Under the pieces are notes generated by a model, which was not told the origin of the DNA, ran no database searches, and saw nothing but the letters and a program-made list of their open reading frames with translations. Shown here one piece after another: positions 11,692 through 27,381 of a stretch of DNA of 64,000 bases; position 1 is the first letter of the stretch, and each line of letters begins with the position of its first letter. This DNA is from Chlamydoabsidia padenii (taxonomy: Eukaryota; Mucoromycota; Mucoromycetes; Mucorales; Cunninghamellaceae). Made by a program: the position numbers and the translations under genes. The DNA lies in the NCBI GenBank assembly GCA_025330725.1, contig JAIWND010000021.1, positions 310,001-374,000 of the forward strand, in the 5' to 3' direction.

Positions 11692-12449
11692 ATGGCCTCT
11701 AATATCACTTGGCATGCTGGATCAGTGACTTTAACTGAAAGACAAGAACTTTTAAAACAAAAGGTAAAACTTAGTTAATTGATTGTATCACGAATCCTTA
11801 CTAACCTCTTTCCTCCTCTTCTCATTGTAGGGTTTAACCATCTGGTTTACCGGTTTATCTGCCTCTGGCAAGTCAACATTGGCCACTGCTCTCGAACAAA
11901 CGTTACTTCATGCTGGTATTATTAGTTATCGTCTTGATGGTGATAACATTCGATTTGGTTTGAACAAAAACTTGGGTTTCGGCCCTGACGATCGTACGGA
12001 AAACATTCGTCGTATCTCTGAAGTAAGTACTTGAAAGAGACGAATACTATTATTTGGATGATACTTAGACGTTTTTTTTTGTGTGTGTACAGGTTGCTAA
12101 ACTATTTGCCGATTCGACTGTGATTGCTATCACTGCTTTTATCAGTCCTTACCGCCAAGATCGTGATACTGCTCGTCAATTGCATAAAGAAGCCGGTATT
12201 CCTTTTATTGAAGTATTTGCTGATGCTCCTTTGGAAGTGGTGGAACAACGTGATCCTAAAGGTTTGTACAAGAAGGCCAAGGCGGGTGAAATCAAGGAAT
12301 TCACAGGTATCTCGGCTCCCTATGAAGCCCCTGAACAAGCAGAAATCCATATTAGAACCGATCAAGTCTCTGTGGATGAAGGTGTCAAGACTGTTGTCAA
12401 GTACCTTGTGGATCAAGGTTATATTCCTGCTGACAAATTCAAATACTAG
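11692..12449 (+). CDS. MET14: Adenylylsulfate (APS) kinase
   Basis: The enzyme phosphorylates adenosine 5'-phosphosulfate to PAPS in sulfate assimilation. Exons 11692-11763, 11831-12022 and 12093-12449 give 206 aa, the usual length for stand-alone fungal APS kinase. The P-loop is GLSASGKST, followed by the [16 protein letters not shown] substrate region, DRTENIRR, and the PAPS signature [13 protein letters not shown]. Further conserved segments are [25 protein letters not shown] and [14 protein letters not shown]. No fused ATP sulfurylase is present. All three exon phases agree and the start context is good. Confidence 0.97.
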
Positions 12450-13215
12450 GTCAAAATAGATAGATTAGATTTGGTTACTTACCCCCCTTTTTTTTTTGTA
12501 TGATATCTCTTTTGTAAATCAACTTTTTAAAATAAAATAAAAAACATCATCCATTGTCTAATTGAAGTATTTGTATTCTCAGCGTCTTGTCTTTTATATT
12601 TGTATCGGGGTGTTGCGGAAATGGTTATTGGGTGGGTGTCGTTACTAAAGCGTAATATGCTAATCACAAGAAACAATGATTAGGCTTCGATGTCATAAGA
12701 GAGTGGACATACAATTTACATACTGGATCATAATCCACTCTGTCTCAGTCAGTCTTTGCGAAGATACTTCATCATCTTCAGAAAAGGCAACCAAGAGGCG
12801 AATACTTTATGTTAATAATTGACATGCCAGTTTCATAAACAGTCATTGACTTTTTATCTTGATATGTATTGCGTGATGATGGTTTAGCCGACACAGATGG
12901 GTACCCATTAGGTGATTTCATTCATGCAAAATAAAAAAACTACTTGATTATCAAAGCGCCGATTGAATGTTATTAAGCAGCCATTTCAATCCATCATAAC
13001 AGAGCATCGATGATCATGATAGAGTGGAAGACAGGTTTAAAGAATCATATCAATACTATTCACACACACATGTATACATATAAAGTTTTTATTTATCAGT
13101 ATACATAGTAATCAATTGACAAAAACCAAGACATGCCTGGCAAATTGAAATAAATAAAAAGGTATAACTACATACAGCTACCATATATGTATATAAACGA
13201 TCCCCGTATTGTTAT
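12450..13215. other. Intergenic between converging genes
   Basis: This is the 3' side of APS kinase (AATAAAATAAA near 12530) and of the dipeptidyl peptidase gene. About 770 bp, AT-rich. No ORF, RNA gene or repeat was recognised. Confidence 0.6.
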
Positions 13216-13702
13216 CTAAACTTGTCTTTCGATATAACTTTGGATCATACCGACAGGAGAAGCTTCATATTCCTTCAGGACAACTTGACCATCATCACCC
13301 ACAAATGTGTTTCCTTGGACAAAGACTTTTCGAGGTTGCTTGTTTTGGATCACGATATCACGCATCGACACCCAATCGTCAGGCACACTGGTAGTTTCGA
13401 CATAAAGCTTGGTTCCTTGTTCCACATCCGCTGTCGCCTTGTAGACTTGCAGTTTTTCCAAGAAGGTGGCGACCGCAGGACGACCCACCGAGCGAATCTT
13501 GTTACGATCCAATCGAATTTCAAGCGTATCCTTTCCTTGTGCATCTTTAGTGTTGTCAATGGTGAGGAATCCATTACCAGCCTCCATCATGATTTTAGTG
13601 ATTGCATAACGTGCTTGCATATGTGCTTGACCCCACTATAGTTTCCAGAAAAGAAGGATGTATTAGTTGTTGTTCTTTTTTCTTTTCTTTTGTGTGTCAT
13701 AT

Positions 13703-13746
<44 letters not shown>

Positions 13747-15558
13747 TTCTTTGCCACAGGATCGTAATATTCCAGAGCAGCAAGACCAGCCCGCGCCATA
13801 TTGAGATACATCACATATAGAATATCTTCAGCTTGTTGACCTTCATAACCAAAGATCTTCAAGATATCATCATCCGGAGACAAGACCAAAGCAATACATT
13901 CAGCACGACATTCTTCGTAACTGGGAGCAATACCACCAAACACCAAGTTGAAGGTTTGGCCGGGTTTATACCAACAAGTGAGTTTTTGTTGAGTAAAGGG
14001 ATGGATGACCATTTCTGGATCAAAGTCGAATTTCCCTTGGGCATCCTCGTTGAATAGTTTCCCAGTACCGTGACCTAATTCATGTGTTCCTACTTGTACT
14101 TCAAAGGCAGGATTTCGGAGTCGTCGATACAAGTCCAGGTCTTCATCGATGATAAAAGGGAATTGTTCACCAGGCGAGCTAGCAGAGATAACATTACCCA
14201 AGGAGACATTCTTCGAGCCAAGTTTTTGAGTTACTTGAGTATAGTTGGGGATGTTGATACCAGCAGGAATACCACAAGTAGCAAAGGACAAGACTTCAAG
14301 AGAGGTAAAATCAGGTTTGTTGATAGTGTCACGTTCAAAGGTTTCAGGCCAAGGTAAGCGGGATACAAAGAGAGGCGCCTGTTCCACCAAATTGTTGAAT
14401 TTCAGGGTTTGTTCTTTATTCACCATGGCGACAAATCCTTCCCATTCAGCACGGGCACCTTGAGGATCACGATAGCTTTCGATAAAACCTAAAAAAAAAA
14501 AAAAAATTCAGTATGTGGCCGTGATACTTTTCCCCTTGTACCTACCAATATTAGTTTCCACAAGGGGGTTGATATCCCGGAGCCAGTGTCGTTGAGATTC
14601 CATATGATCTTTAATGGACCCAGTTTTAAAAGATTCATAATAGTGTTTGAGCATCTTTTCTTGATGTTCATTAGCGGCCACAGGAATAGAAGCTTGAATG
14701 TTTTGGTTCACCTTGGTCAATTGCTTGCTAAAGTCACCATACACAAAAGTAAAAGTAGTTCCGTCGTCCATGGAGCGTTGTTCAGTTACGCAGTCGGAAG
14801 AAGCAATTTGCAATTGGAATTCATCATTATTCTTGAATAATCTATTATAAAACAATTAGTCCATGGTATTCCCCTCTCCTCCACCTTACCTTGTATGCAA
14901 AGGATCAAAATCATTCTTTTCCAAATAGGCTTGCACCCGTTTGATATCATCCTTTGTCACATTGTCAGAATAGTATCCAGAGAGATGTCCATCATCAGGA
15001 TAACCAAGCAAGTTGTGTGCCTCGGGTTCCACGTTGTAGAGTTCATGTTTTGATTGTTCGAAGAGGGACAATGCTTCGTCCGGGAATGCACTTGACGCTA
15101 CCACCTTTTCAAAATCTTGAGGAGAGACACGAGGAATGAATTTCTCGTCACCAAATGACTTGTAGTTGCTGAGATTGCCTAAGAATTGACCACAGTATTG
15201 GAGAAGATCTTCAAACGCTTCTGATGATACCCCGCTAATGATGTAACAAAAAGTAAAAAGTGAGTTCTTGTGGGCAATGGGGGAAGGGAGGGATTGCTTA
15301 CCTTTTTTGTTCCAGAGACGCTACATCTGTCAGTTGGCCTTGTTGGTTGGAGAAGATCTTGAGAATCAAGTCATAAATGGATACAGCCTTGGGATTGGTT
15401 TGAGTGATGATAATACGAGTCCCTTCAAAGGCAGCACGCGACATGTAGTGAGCATAGAGCTTTTGTTTGTTGTCCAAGGATTCAAAAAAAGGTCTAGCTT
15501 CCAAGCAAGAGAATGGAGCTTTCTTATCAGCCAAATAACGAGTTGAGGTGGGGGACAT
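13216..15558 (-). CDS. Dipeptidyl peptidase III (M49) with HEXXH site
   Basis: DPP III is a cytosolic zinc exopeptidase that removes dipeptides from short peptides. Five exons (15558-15302, 15234-14890, 14841-14546, 14488-13746 and 13635-13216) give 686 aa, slightly shorter than yeast or human forms. Conserved blocks include YAHYMSRAAFEG, NYKSFGDEKFIP, PDFTSLEVLSF, GIPAGINIPNY, KNVSLGNV and HMQARYAI. The second zinc motif EECRAE is at about 491-496. The first zinc motif reads HELGHG at about 435: a five-residue HEXXH, where most family members have HEXXGH (HELLGH), so one residue is missing. The base sequence there is clean and in frame. Intron 4 contains a 36-nt T-run. Start 15558 gives MSPTSTRYLADKKAPF. 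Confidence 0.95.
13708..13743. repeat. T36 homopolymer in intron 4 of DPP III
   Basis: A run of about 36 T (A on the coding strand) begins within a few bases of the intron 5' splice site. Confidence 0.9.
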
Positions 15559-16442
15559 GATAAAGTGACCTAATGTATAAAAAGAAGAAGAAGAAGAAGA
15601 AGGGGAAAGGAAGTGTAGAGGGTAAATAAATAAAATAAATGAATAGGCGAAAGAAATGTAAAAATCCGGAAGAAGCAAGTTTTATCTTTTTTGGGATTTG
15701 GGCTGTCGGGATGTGAATCATTCCAGACAGGGTTGACGGACCGCGATCACCTTTATCATCATTTGACCACACACTTGAACCTTATTTGTTTTACCCTGGC
15801 TTGTTCCCCACTCTAAACAATGATCATTTTTGACTCGGAGGTCCAGCATCTGTTTACAGCACTGGATGAGCACATTTTATCCATTCTATTTCCTTAATCA
15901 AACCCCGGCTTATAGATATGGTATATCCAGATATAGCCATCTCGTGAGGTGAGGTGTGCATTGATGAGAGTGCCGAATTACACCCCTGTCGGGATTTGAA
16001 AATATACTGTGCTTGACTTTATTCTTTTTGTTGCCTCAACATGTTATCATGCGAGACAGAAAAGACTTTTTCAACGACGCAATCTTTGTTGGTATTTCTT
16101 TTCGGATCAAACACTGGGAAACAAAGGAAAGATTTCGTCGGTTTGTAATTTACTTTGATCATGATATACCTGGTGATAAACCAACGCATGTATATACTAA
16201 AGAGATCATCATCATCGTCATGCTGAGCCAACTCTAATGAACAAGTTTCTATATTTTATCTTTTTGTGGTGTATACAGTGAGTTGTCATTTTATCACTGC
16301 ACTTTTTTTTTTTTTTTTTTTTTTTTTGGGTGATGTCGGGGGTTTAATCTGAAGCAAATTTACGCGAGAAAAGGGAGACTTTCAATTTCCCTCTTCTTCC
16401 TTCTCCTTTTGTTTTTTCTAAATTGAAGAAATCCATTGCCGA
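15559..16442. other. Divergent intergenic region, DPP III and PKC
   Basis: About 880 bp between divergent starts. It holds an exact promoter motif (15990-16000), a degenerate one (15717-15727, CGGGATGTGAA), another variant near 16338, and a T-run around 16303-16327. Short ORFs here have no convincing product. Confidence 0.6.
15990..16000 (+). promoter_or_regulatory. CGGGATTTNAA motif between DPP III and PKC
   Basis: Exact CGGGATTTGAA preceded by CTGT. It is about 430 bp from the DPP III start and 440 bp from the PKC start, so the served gene is unclear. Confidence 0.4.
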
Positions 16443-20552
<4,110 letters not shown>

Positions 20553-20990
20553 TTAGCTCATTACTTTTTATATCATTTGATTCCCTTTACAATAGGTCAT
20601 ATACCAATTCACCCCCCTCCCCTCTCTCTCTCTCTTTTTTTTTTTTTACCCTCTTTGACCTTTTTATTAAAAACCAATAAACAACGTGGGGGTGCTTTAT
20701 TACATCTTTATTATATTGGTTAGACCTTGTAGTCCACTTTGGGACTGATGGCAATGGGTGTCTTAGCGGTCTTTTAATATCCGCCGCTGCATATCAATTA
20801 TCTGTTTTAAAATCCCGTTTTGCACCATCAACCTTGTCTACCTATATACATTATAAAGCAACCATCATTATATAAAGTCAAAAGGCATACATGCACCTAT
20901 TTTGAATTTTATTTAATAAAACAAATCATTGTATCAAACAAAATAAACAACCAATCAAGACTATAAGGGAGAAGATCAATACTATACAAT
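20553..20990. other. Intergenic between converging genes
   Basis: It contains the 3' ends of PKC1 and eS24, CT- and T-runs near 20622-20647, and AATAAA near 20678. Nothing else was recognised. Confidence 0.6.
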
Positions 20991-21611
20991 CTATTTCTTG
21001 CCACCGGCAGCAGCAGCCTTCTTGGTACCACGGAATTTCTTGGCACGGTTCTTCTTTTCCTTGCGTTGCTTGCGACCACCCTTTCCAGGTTCAGCCAAGC
21101 CAATCTATAAAACAAGTGAGAGTTGCATTAGTACCCGTGCCATGCCATGGTCATCCTATACTTACTCTGGCAAGACGGTACTTGGGTTCGAATTTCTTCA
21201 AAGCTTCAACGTTATCGTAGACAAGACCGAAACCAGTAGTACGACCACCACCAAAGTGGGTCTTGAAGCCAAAGACAGAGACAACATCCTTACCAGACTT
21301 GTACATCTTGCCGAGCTTTTCGCGGATTTCTTCACGAGACAAATTGGCAAGTCCGGGATGGATCACATCGACGACGAATTGCTTACGTTGGAGTAAACGG
21401 TTGGTGATGAACTTGCGAGTACGGATGGTGACAGAAGAAGAGTCGGCCTAATTAGATAGATATAAAAAAAAAAAAAGAGAGAGAGAATGTGTCAGTTTCA
21501 GGTGTTCATCCATCCATCCATCCATCCATCCATCTAGTGGTATCCTTCTTTTTGTTTGTTTTCTATCATCCTACTTCTATCAAGTATCCTTCATTTATTT
21601 AAACCTACCAT
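20991..21611 (-). CDS. RPS24: 40S ribosomal protein eS24 (RPS24)
   Basis: It is a small-subunit ribosomal protein. The start codon alone forms exon 1 (21611-21609), followed by a 161-nt intron. Exons 2 (21447-21166) and 3 (21104-20991) complete a 132-aa protein. Conserved segments are [63 protein letters not shown] and a basic [13 protein letters not shown] tail. Placing an intron directly after ATG is common for ribosomal protein genes. The first intron carries a CATC tandem repeat. A degenerate promoter motif (CGGGATCTCAA) lies about 300 bp upstream at 21911-21921. Confidence 0.97.
21507..21534. repeat. (CATC)n microsatellite in RPS24 intron 1
   Basis: About seven CATC units lie within the first intron of the ribosomal protein gene. 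Confidence 0.9.
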
Positions 21612-22207
21612 ATTGATTTTGTATCCAAAAAAAAAAGAGAGAGATCAATCCAAACTGAGGAGAGGATTCAAGGTTGAAATGGACCCCTCCTCCCACTTAC
21701 ATATTTCAAACACCGATGACCAATCATGTTTTATCTGTAGAAAAAAGGGTAGCAATCAATCGAGATTGTCCATCATGTTAACTATGCCATCCAGATAGAT
21801 TGCTTCATGGATGATCTACCCAACAACGGCAATAAAACGTTTAAACTAGTTTTTTTCTCTGTTTGACCACTTTTTCAGTGCAATCAAAGGATGTCTTATT
21901 GTTCCCGTATTTGAGATCCCGACGAGTGATAAAAAGGGAAAACCGGAATTCTTTTCTTTTCTTTTCTTTTTCCTCCATCATGGTTGACCCAGAATGACAA
22001 GTTGGTTTGTATATAATGGTACTTTATGATAAATGAAAGTCAAGTTAATGTAAAAGAACACTGACTAGAACCATTCTCTCTCTCTCTCTTGTAATACTTT
22101 GTGGTTGTTTTGTTTGACTGAGGGATTCCCTTTTATGGGAGCAATAGGTACAAAAGTGAAATGAAACATGGATAATCTAACTCTCTCTCTCTTTTCTTCT
22201 CTAGAAT
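21612..22207. other. Divergent intergenic region, RPS24 and bZIP
   Basis: Holds a degenerate promoter motif at 21911-21921, two CT-repeat tracts (near 22076-22089 and 22182-22193) and a TTCTCTAG acceptor-like site just before the bZIP start, which may end a 5' UTR intron. Confidence 0.5.
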
Positions 22208-22716
22208 ATGTCTTTTCAAACAAGAATGAATGATAACACGCGACCTATGGTGGATCCTTCAAACGACAAACCACCAATGATGAATCCCCTTATTCGCCCC
22301 ACCTGGTCCTCCTCCTCTACTTGGCCTACTCCTCACTATGGTAAGACATACATCATCATAAAATTAATTCTTACGTGTATTTATATAGATCCACCTGATT
22401 TGCGCTCTTTGTCAAATGAAGAAGAAGCCAGGAGACAATCTCAATTGGCTAGAAATCGTCAAGGTAAGAACAGAAAAAAAAAAAGGGAAAAACGAACCAA
22501 CCAACTCTTATACATGTAGCTGCATTCAAATGTCGGCAAAAGAAAAAGGAATGGATCGCGCGATTGCAGGAAACAGTGACAAAGGTGACATCTGAAAACC
22601 AAACATTGCAACAACAAGTCATGATGCTTCGGGAAGAAGTCTTACATTTGAAAACTCTTTTATTGACCTGTCAATCCTCTCATCGACATATTTTGGATCA
22701 AAATAGTATAGTATAG
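22208..22716 (+). CDS. Small bZIP transcription factor, ATF/CREB-like
   Basis: This is a predicted sequence-specific DNA-binding protein of 134 aa. Exons are 22208-22340, 22389-22463 and 22520-22716. The basic region is split by intron 2: RRQSQLARNRQ joins AAFKCRQKKKEW, matching the N-x-x-A-A-x-x-C-R pattern of the fungal Atf1/Sko1/Aca group. A leucine zipper of about four heptads follows (LQETVTKV, NQTLQQQV, LREEV, LHLKTLLL). The N-terminal ~65 residues are Pro/Ser/Met rich and may hold a short activation region. It is much shorter than Atf1 and lacks its N-terminal OSM/HRA/HRR segments. Target genes cannot be inferred. Confidence 0.88.
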
Positions 22717-22861
22717 TCTTGTTTTTTATTATTATTAATAAATAAAATGGCGTTTTATTCTTTATTTGTGGGGTTAGAAAGTAATAATACTATGATAATA
22801 AACTAGTAACTTGATATAATATGATGTATAGTAAGGGGGGTATGTATCCTCCTGTTTTTTT

Positions 22862-23665
22862 TTAGATCCCCTTCTTGGTTTTATTATTCGAAAAGACCTG
22901 TTTAAGTTTCTTTGACAAGGATTTCCTTTTAATTACCATCTTGGACAAGGGCTCATCGGTAGGTGCATTATTACTTGGACTGGCATCAGGGGTGGATCGG
23001 GATCCCAAAAAATGATATCGACGACTCGATTTGGGTTCCTTCTTTTTTTCAGTTGTGGGCTTGCTGTCAATGAAGGAGGGAGAGTACTTCATGCGTGAGA
23101 AGATGCGTTTGGTGGATGCTTGAGAGAGGGTTTCTGTACATTCATCATTGTCCAAGAGTGTGGTGGTGGATGTTTCTGATCGAGTCATGTCGGAGTTTGT
23201 GAGTTCTAAACGAGGTATGATTTCTTCGGGTATCTGTTCTTCTTTGGGCATTGGTAACTCCATATGGGGTTCTTCTTCTCCTTGTACTGATGGTGGTAAT
23301 GGCAATTCCAAACTACTAGTAGTTTCCTCTTCTTCTTCTTCTTCTTCTTCTATTGTCGGTGTTTCCAATTGACAGATCATTTGTTCCTCTTCTTCGTGGG
23401 TGGGCATTAATGCGGCGGAGTTATCTTTTTCATTTCCCGATTGGCTGGACTCATCCTCGTCTGGTTCAGAGATTGGAAAAGAGTCGTCTTGTGGCAAAGA
23501 GGGTGAGCAGACTTCCTTGGTGGGTTCGACCTCCCACGTTTTGTTGTCAGTGATGATGATCTCTTTATTATTTTGAGCACTGTATAAAGTGGAAGTAGGT
23601 AGTTTTGAAGAAGGAATGGCTTCCCATACTGTTTGTAGATTCAAGACGTTTGAAAATCGAAGCAT
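22862..23665 (-). CDS. Acidic low-complexity protein, unknown function
   Basis: This is an intronless 267-aa ORF that I do not recognise. The middle is strongly acidic (long Glu runs near residues 90-115) and Ser/Pro/Thr rich. The C-terminal third is basic (KKKEPKSSRRYHF, then VIKRKSLSKKLKQVFSNNK). This polarity, acidic centre and basic tail, suggests a disordered nuclear or cytoskeletal adaptor, but that is inference. It converges with the bZIP gene, with 145 bp between their stops. Coding status rests on ORF length and composition only. Confidence 0.6.
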   Translation of the reverse strand: MLRFSNVLNLQTVWEAIPSSKLPTSTLYSAQNNKEIIITDNKTWEVEPTKEVCSPSLPQDDSFPISEPDEDESSQSGNEKDNSAALMPTHEEEEQMICQLETPTIEEEEEEEEETTSSLELPLPPSVQGEEEPHMELPMPKEEQIPEEIIPRLELTNSDMTRSETSTTTLLDNDECTETLSQASTKRIFSRMKYSPSFIDSKPTTEKKKEPKSSRRYHFLGSRSTPDASPSNNAPTDEPLSKMVIKRKSLSKKLKQVFSNNKTKKGI

Positions 23666-24157
23666 TCTTTAATGATGTGTGAAGAAACAAACCAAAAAAA
23701 AAAAAAAAGTGAAGAAAAAAATAAGGATGAAGAAAATAGACTCTTTTTAAGGAAGGAGGTGGAGAGAGAAGGAATTCAGGGGGATAGAGAGGAGACCAAA
23801 GGAAAAACTTGTCAGTCTGCACAACTAATTTTCGAACTAATTGTACAGCCTTGTTTATATCTCCATCATACATTCTTTGTTTTCTTTTTTTTTCTTTTTT
23901 ACATATGATCACTCTACTTGTGGCTATCTTCATCGAGCTATATACCAAGTTATGAGGGCAGCGTTGAGAGTACTGTAAAAGAGAAGAATGAAAAATAGGA
24001 GGTGAGAGGAAGGAATGACATAATGGTTATATAGTGTTGAAGTTGCTCATAGATGGTGTTGATCAAATGATAATATGTATGATGTTTACTCCTCCCCCTT
24101 ATCGTTCTTGTACATTTTGGATAAAGCCGGGTTAAATTCATGCATCTGGCACCTTTT

Positions 24158-24168
24158 CGGGATTTGAA
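24158..24168 (+). promoter_or_regulatory. CGGGATTTNAA motif
   Basis: Exact CGGGATTTGAA, about 490 bp upstream of the acidic-protein start (minus) and 580 bp upstream of hexokinase. Confidence 0.4.
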
Positions 24169-24608
24169 TTTACCTGAACATTTTTTTCTTCTTTCCAGTG
24201 AAAATCAAGTAGACAAAAGCCTGGTTGATTGCACGGTAAAGGAGGGGATTGATTACGTTATATGTAAAACAAGGTTTTGCGGAAAAGTAATCCATCTCAC
24301 CCCCAACTTTTTTGTATTTTTGGGATGTAATATATACAGAAAAAGACGGGAAAACTGGACAAAAAGCCTAATAGGTAACACTTCTTTATCTTATGCCCAA
24401 TATAATAAATCCAAAACAAGAAAAAAAAAAGCCGAGCCAATCATTTCTCAGTACCAACTATCATCATCTCGATACACTGGCATCGAATGATGGGAACGAA
24501 GGGGGGCAAGTCATGTAGGATATCATCACTTGGTTTTCCCCACCAATGGGAGAATACTGAAAATGCGGGCATGGTGACACATCTCTCGAAGGCTGGGAAA
24601 AAGTGATG

Positions 24609-24619
24609 TTCAAATCCCG
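24609..24619 (-). promoter_or_regulatory. CGGGATTTNAA motif upstream of hexokinase
   Basis: Reads GCGGGATTTGAA on the minus strand, about 118 bp before the hexokinase start codon. Confidence 0.5.
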
Positions 24620-24736
24620 CACAGGCAAAAAACAAAAAAACCCTTTTTTGTTTCCAGATTCGAACCTTTCTTTTCCCGTTTCTCCTCACTTTTTTTTTTT
24701 ATTTTATATTTTTATATATATACATATCATATACCA

Positions 24737-26323
24737 ATGACTTACTTACCCCGCTGCTCCAAGCAAGTGGATGTTGACAGCATCTTCCAGCAACTGACAC
24801 AAGAACTTGAAGTCTCTACCGACCGTATTCGTACCATTGTTAAACAATTCAATGAAGAAATGGATAAAGGTCTTGATCATGAAGGAGCTACAGGTAAAAA
24901 GAAAAAAACAACAACGAATAGTATTCCATAAACTCATCTCACTCTTCTTTTTATAAATGTATATTAACCTAGTACCTATGATTCCTAGTTTTGTCACCGG
25001 GCGACCTGCAGGCACAGAAATCGGTCGGTACTTGGCACTGGATCTGGGTGGCACCAATCTTCGGGTATGTGAATTCGAACTCAAAGGTCAAGGTCAATAC
25101 TCTGTCCATCAACAAAAATATGTCATCTCTGATCAACTCAAGACGGGTGAAATGCGGCACTTGTGTGATTATATTGCTGATTGCGTGGACAACTTTATCT
25201 CGGAACGTGGTGCTGAATACATGGATGACGCCCTTCAATTGGGATTCACCTTTTCTTTCCCGGTGTTACAAACAGGAATCAATCGTGGGACACTCATGCA
25301 CTGGACAAAGGGATTTAACTGCACAGGGGCTGTAGGTAAAGATGTGGTGGTGATGTTACAAGATGCGTTTTTACGTAAGAACGTCAATGTCCATATTGCT
25401 GCTGTAAGTACCATTGAAAAAATGGGGGGAAGGGATCCAATGTACTGACTTTTTGTTTGGACTGACTTGATAGATCGTGAATGATACGGTTGGAACATTA
25501 ATGGCTCATACTTATCTTCATCCTGAAACTACTATTGGTGTTATTCTGGGAACCGGGACCAATGCTTGTAAGTGTATAACACAAACAAAAGGAAATAAAC
25601 TAAACCGATTTGCTAGGCTACTATGAAAAACAGGCAGGGATCAAGAAATGGAAATCTGCCGACATCTTTGAAGACATGGTGGTGAATATGGAATGGGGAG
25701 CCTTTGACAATGAACGACGTGTGCTGCCCTTGACCCCGTACGACAACAAACTCGATCGGGAATCAATCAACCCTCGGCAACAAATCTTTGAAAAGATGAT
25801 CTCGGGCATGTACCTTGGTGAAATTGTACGCAATGCGATCTTGAACCTTGTCGATCAATGGATGCTCTTTGATGGCCAATCGTCTCCTGAACTGAACCGA
25901 CAATGGGGGTTTGAAACCGCGTACATGACGACGATCCTTGCCGACGACAGTCCGGCGTTGGCATGCACTCAACATGTCCTGCAAGATATCCTCGCCATTC
26001 CTTCCAGCAACAGTCAAGATCGGCAGGTGGTACGCATGATTTGTCAACTAGTGGCTCGTCGTGCCGCTCGCTTATCGGCGGCAGGGATTGCTGCCATCTT
26101 GTCTCATACCGGTGATATCAACCGTCCTTCTGTGGTGGCGATAGATGGCTCGGTGTATGAATTCTTGCCTGGCTTTGAAGATAATATGATGGTCACTTTG
26201 AAGGAACTGTTTGGGGACTCGATTCAGGAACGGGTCAAGTTTGCTTTGGCTAAGGATGGATCTGGGTTTGGTGCTGCTATTGTCGCCATGGTGGCTCACA
26301 GGGCTAACTTGATTGTCTCTTGA
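24737..26323 (+). CDS. Hexokinase
   Basis: The enzyme phosphorylates glucose and other hexoses, the first step of glycolysis. Exons 24737-24893, 24973-25403, 25474-25567 and 25617-26323 give 462 aa, as expected for a fungal 50-kDa hexokinase. The ATP phosphate-1 loop is [12 protein letters not shown]. The sugar-binding signature runs [19 protein letters not shown] to WTKGFNCTG, followed by the catalytic region IVNDTVGTL, the adenosine-side [19 protein letters not shown], and the C-terminal [11 protein letters not shown]. Start [13 protein letters not shown] is plausible. Whether it prefers glucose cannot be told. Codon use in exon 4 is richer in CG than its neighbours. A (CT)n and 43-nt T-run follow the stop. 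Confidence 0.96.
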
Positions 26324-26380
26324 TTGTCGCTCCTCTTTTGTATTATCCCCCCCCCCTTTTTTTTATATTTACTCTATAGT

Positions 26381-26392
26381 CTCTCTCTCTCT

Positions 26393-26438
<46 letters not shown>
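26381..26438. repeat. (CT)n followed by T43 homopolymer
   Basis: A CT dinucleotide tract runs directly into about 43 T residues, 60 bp after the hexokinase stop codon. Confidence 0.9.
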
Positions 26439-26441
<3 letters not shown>

Positions 26442-26511
26442 TTGTCAAATAAAAACCAACTCTTTTGTTACTTATAATTATGCCTTCCCCGGTCAACTGG
26501 GGAAAGAATAT

Positions 26512-26522
26512 CGGGATTTGAA
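26512..26522 (+). promoter_or_regulatory. CGGGATTTNAA motif upstream of TIM21
   Basis: Exact CGGGATTTGAA, 86 bp before the TIM21 start codon, in the same orientation as the gene. Confidence 0.55.
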
Positions 26523-26607
26523 AATCGCACAACTAAAAAAAAAAAAAGACTCACATTTTTTTCTCTCGGCCTATTTTTCTTTCGCATCTCTTCCACCTAC
26601 CCTAATC

Positions 26608-27381
26608 ATGCTTCGCACTATCAGGTAAACTATTAGGATAATGTCATCATCACTCTTCTAATCCACTTTTCAATGGTTTTTTTAGACAATTACCACTTCG
26701 ACGTACTATGACACCCACCTCTCGCTCGTTTGTGTCAACTCCTCATGCCAAAGCACAACAACCACGCCAATCTTTAATCTCTCAACAAACCGCCAAAGAA
26801 TGGAAAGACCTGACAGGTCCTCAAAAAGGTAAAAACAACATCAAATAAAAGAATAGATCACTCACTTTATTTTTATTATTATTATTACTATTAGTGGCCG
26901 CGGCGTCCAAAGCCAGTTTTAACTTGACGGTGGTTGCAGGTGGGTTAGCACTGACGGCGGGATTAGTCTACTTTATTGGCTCTGAATTATTCAGCTCGGA
27001 TAGCTCGACCAATATCTTTTCGGATGCTGTTGATCGTGTACGATCGAATCAAGAGGTAAATGATAAATATAAAGACACTTTAGGGTTTGCTAACGGGGTG
27101 GGTAGTTGGTGGAACTTTTAGGCACACCAATCAAGGGCCATGGGGCACCCAGTCGTAACCGCATGAAACGAAACCGACGTATTCAATATCAAATTGTGGA
27201 TGATCAATTCGGCAAAGCTCACTTTTTTATGAAGTTTTATGTGGAAGGTCCACTGAATGAAGGTGTGGGTATGGTGGAAATGATCAAGGACGAAAAGGAT
27301 AAATGGACCTATAAACAACTATTTGTCGATGTCCCCGGTCAAGGCTTACCCTCTAGACGAATCCATTTGGACCAGAATTAG
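26608..27381 (+). CDS. TIM21: TIM21, mitochondrial presequence translocase subunit
   Basis: Tim21 links the TIM23 translocase to the TOM complex and the respiratory chain. Exons 26608-26624, 26686-26828, 26895-27055 and 27106-27381 give 198 aa. The N-terminus is an Arg/Ser/Thr-rich presequence (MLRTIRQLPLRRTM). A single membrane segment lies at about 66-86 (LTVVAGGLALTAGLVYFIGS). The intermembrane-space domain contains LLGTPIKGHGAPSRNRMKR, MKFYVEGPL and a GVGMVEM strand. The last intron is short (50 nt) and its acceptor GTGGGTAG restores ELVELLG; frame is consistent throughout. A promoter motif lies 86 bp upstream. Confidence 0.93.

Larger units (their letters stand above)
23666..24736. other. 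Intergenic, acidic protein to hexokinase
   Basis: About 1.07 kb. It has two exact promoter motifs (24158-24168 and 24609-24619) and poly-A/T tracts. Short ORFs here have biased composition and no recognisable product. Confidence 0.55.

Noticed and set aside
13587..13745. Extended poly-Lys C-terminus for DPP III exon 4
   Set aside because: The Lys run is the T36 intron tract read through; the spliced exon restores WGQAHMQARYAI of the family.
16013..16237. 74-aa ORF upstream of PKC1
   Set aside because: In promoter DNA, no recognisable product, overlapping antisense ORF of equal length.
24140..24490. 116-aa plus-strand ORF upstream of hexokinase
   Set aside because: Overlaps promoter motif; composition irregular; ends in a Lys run from an A-tract; no domain.
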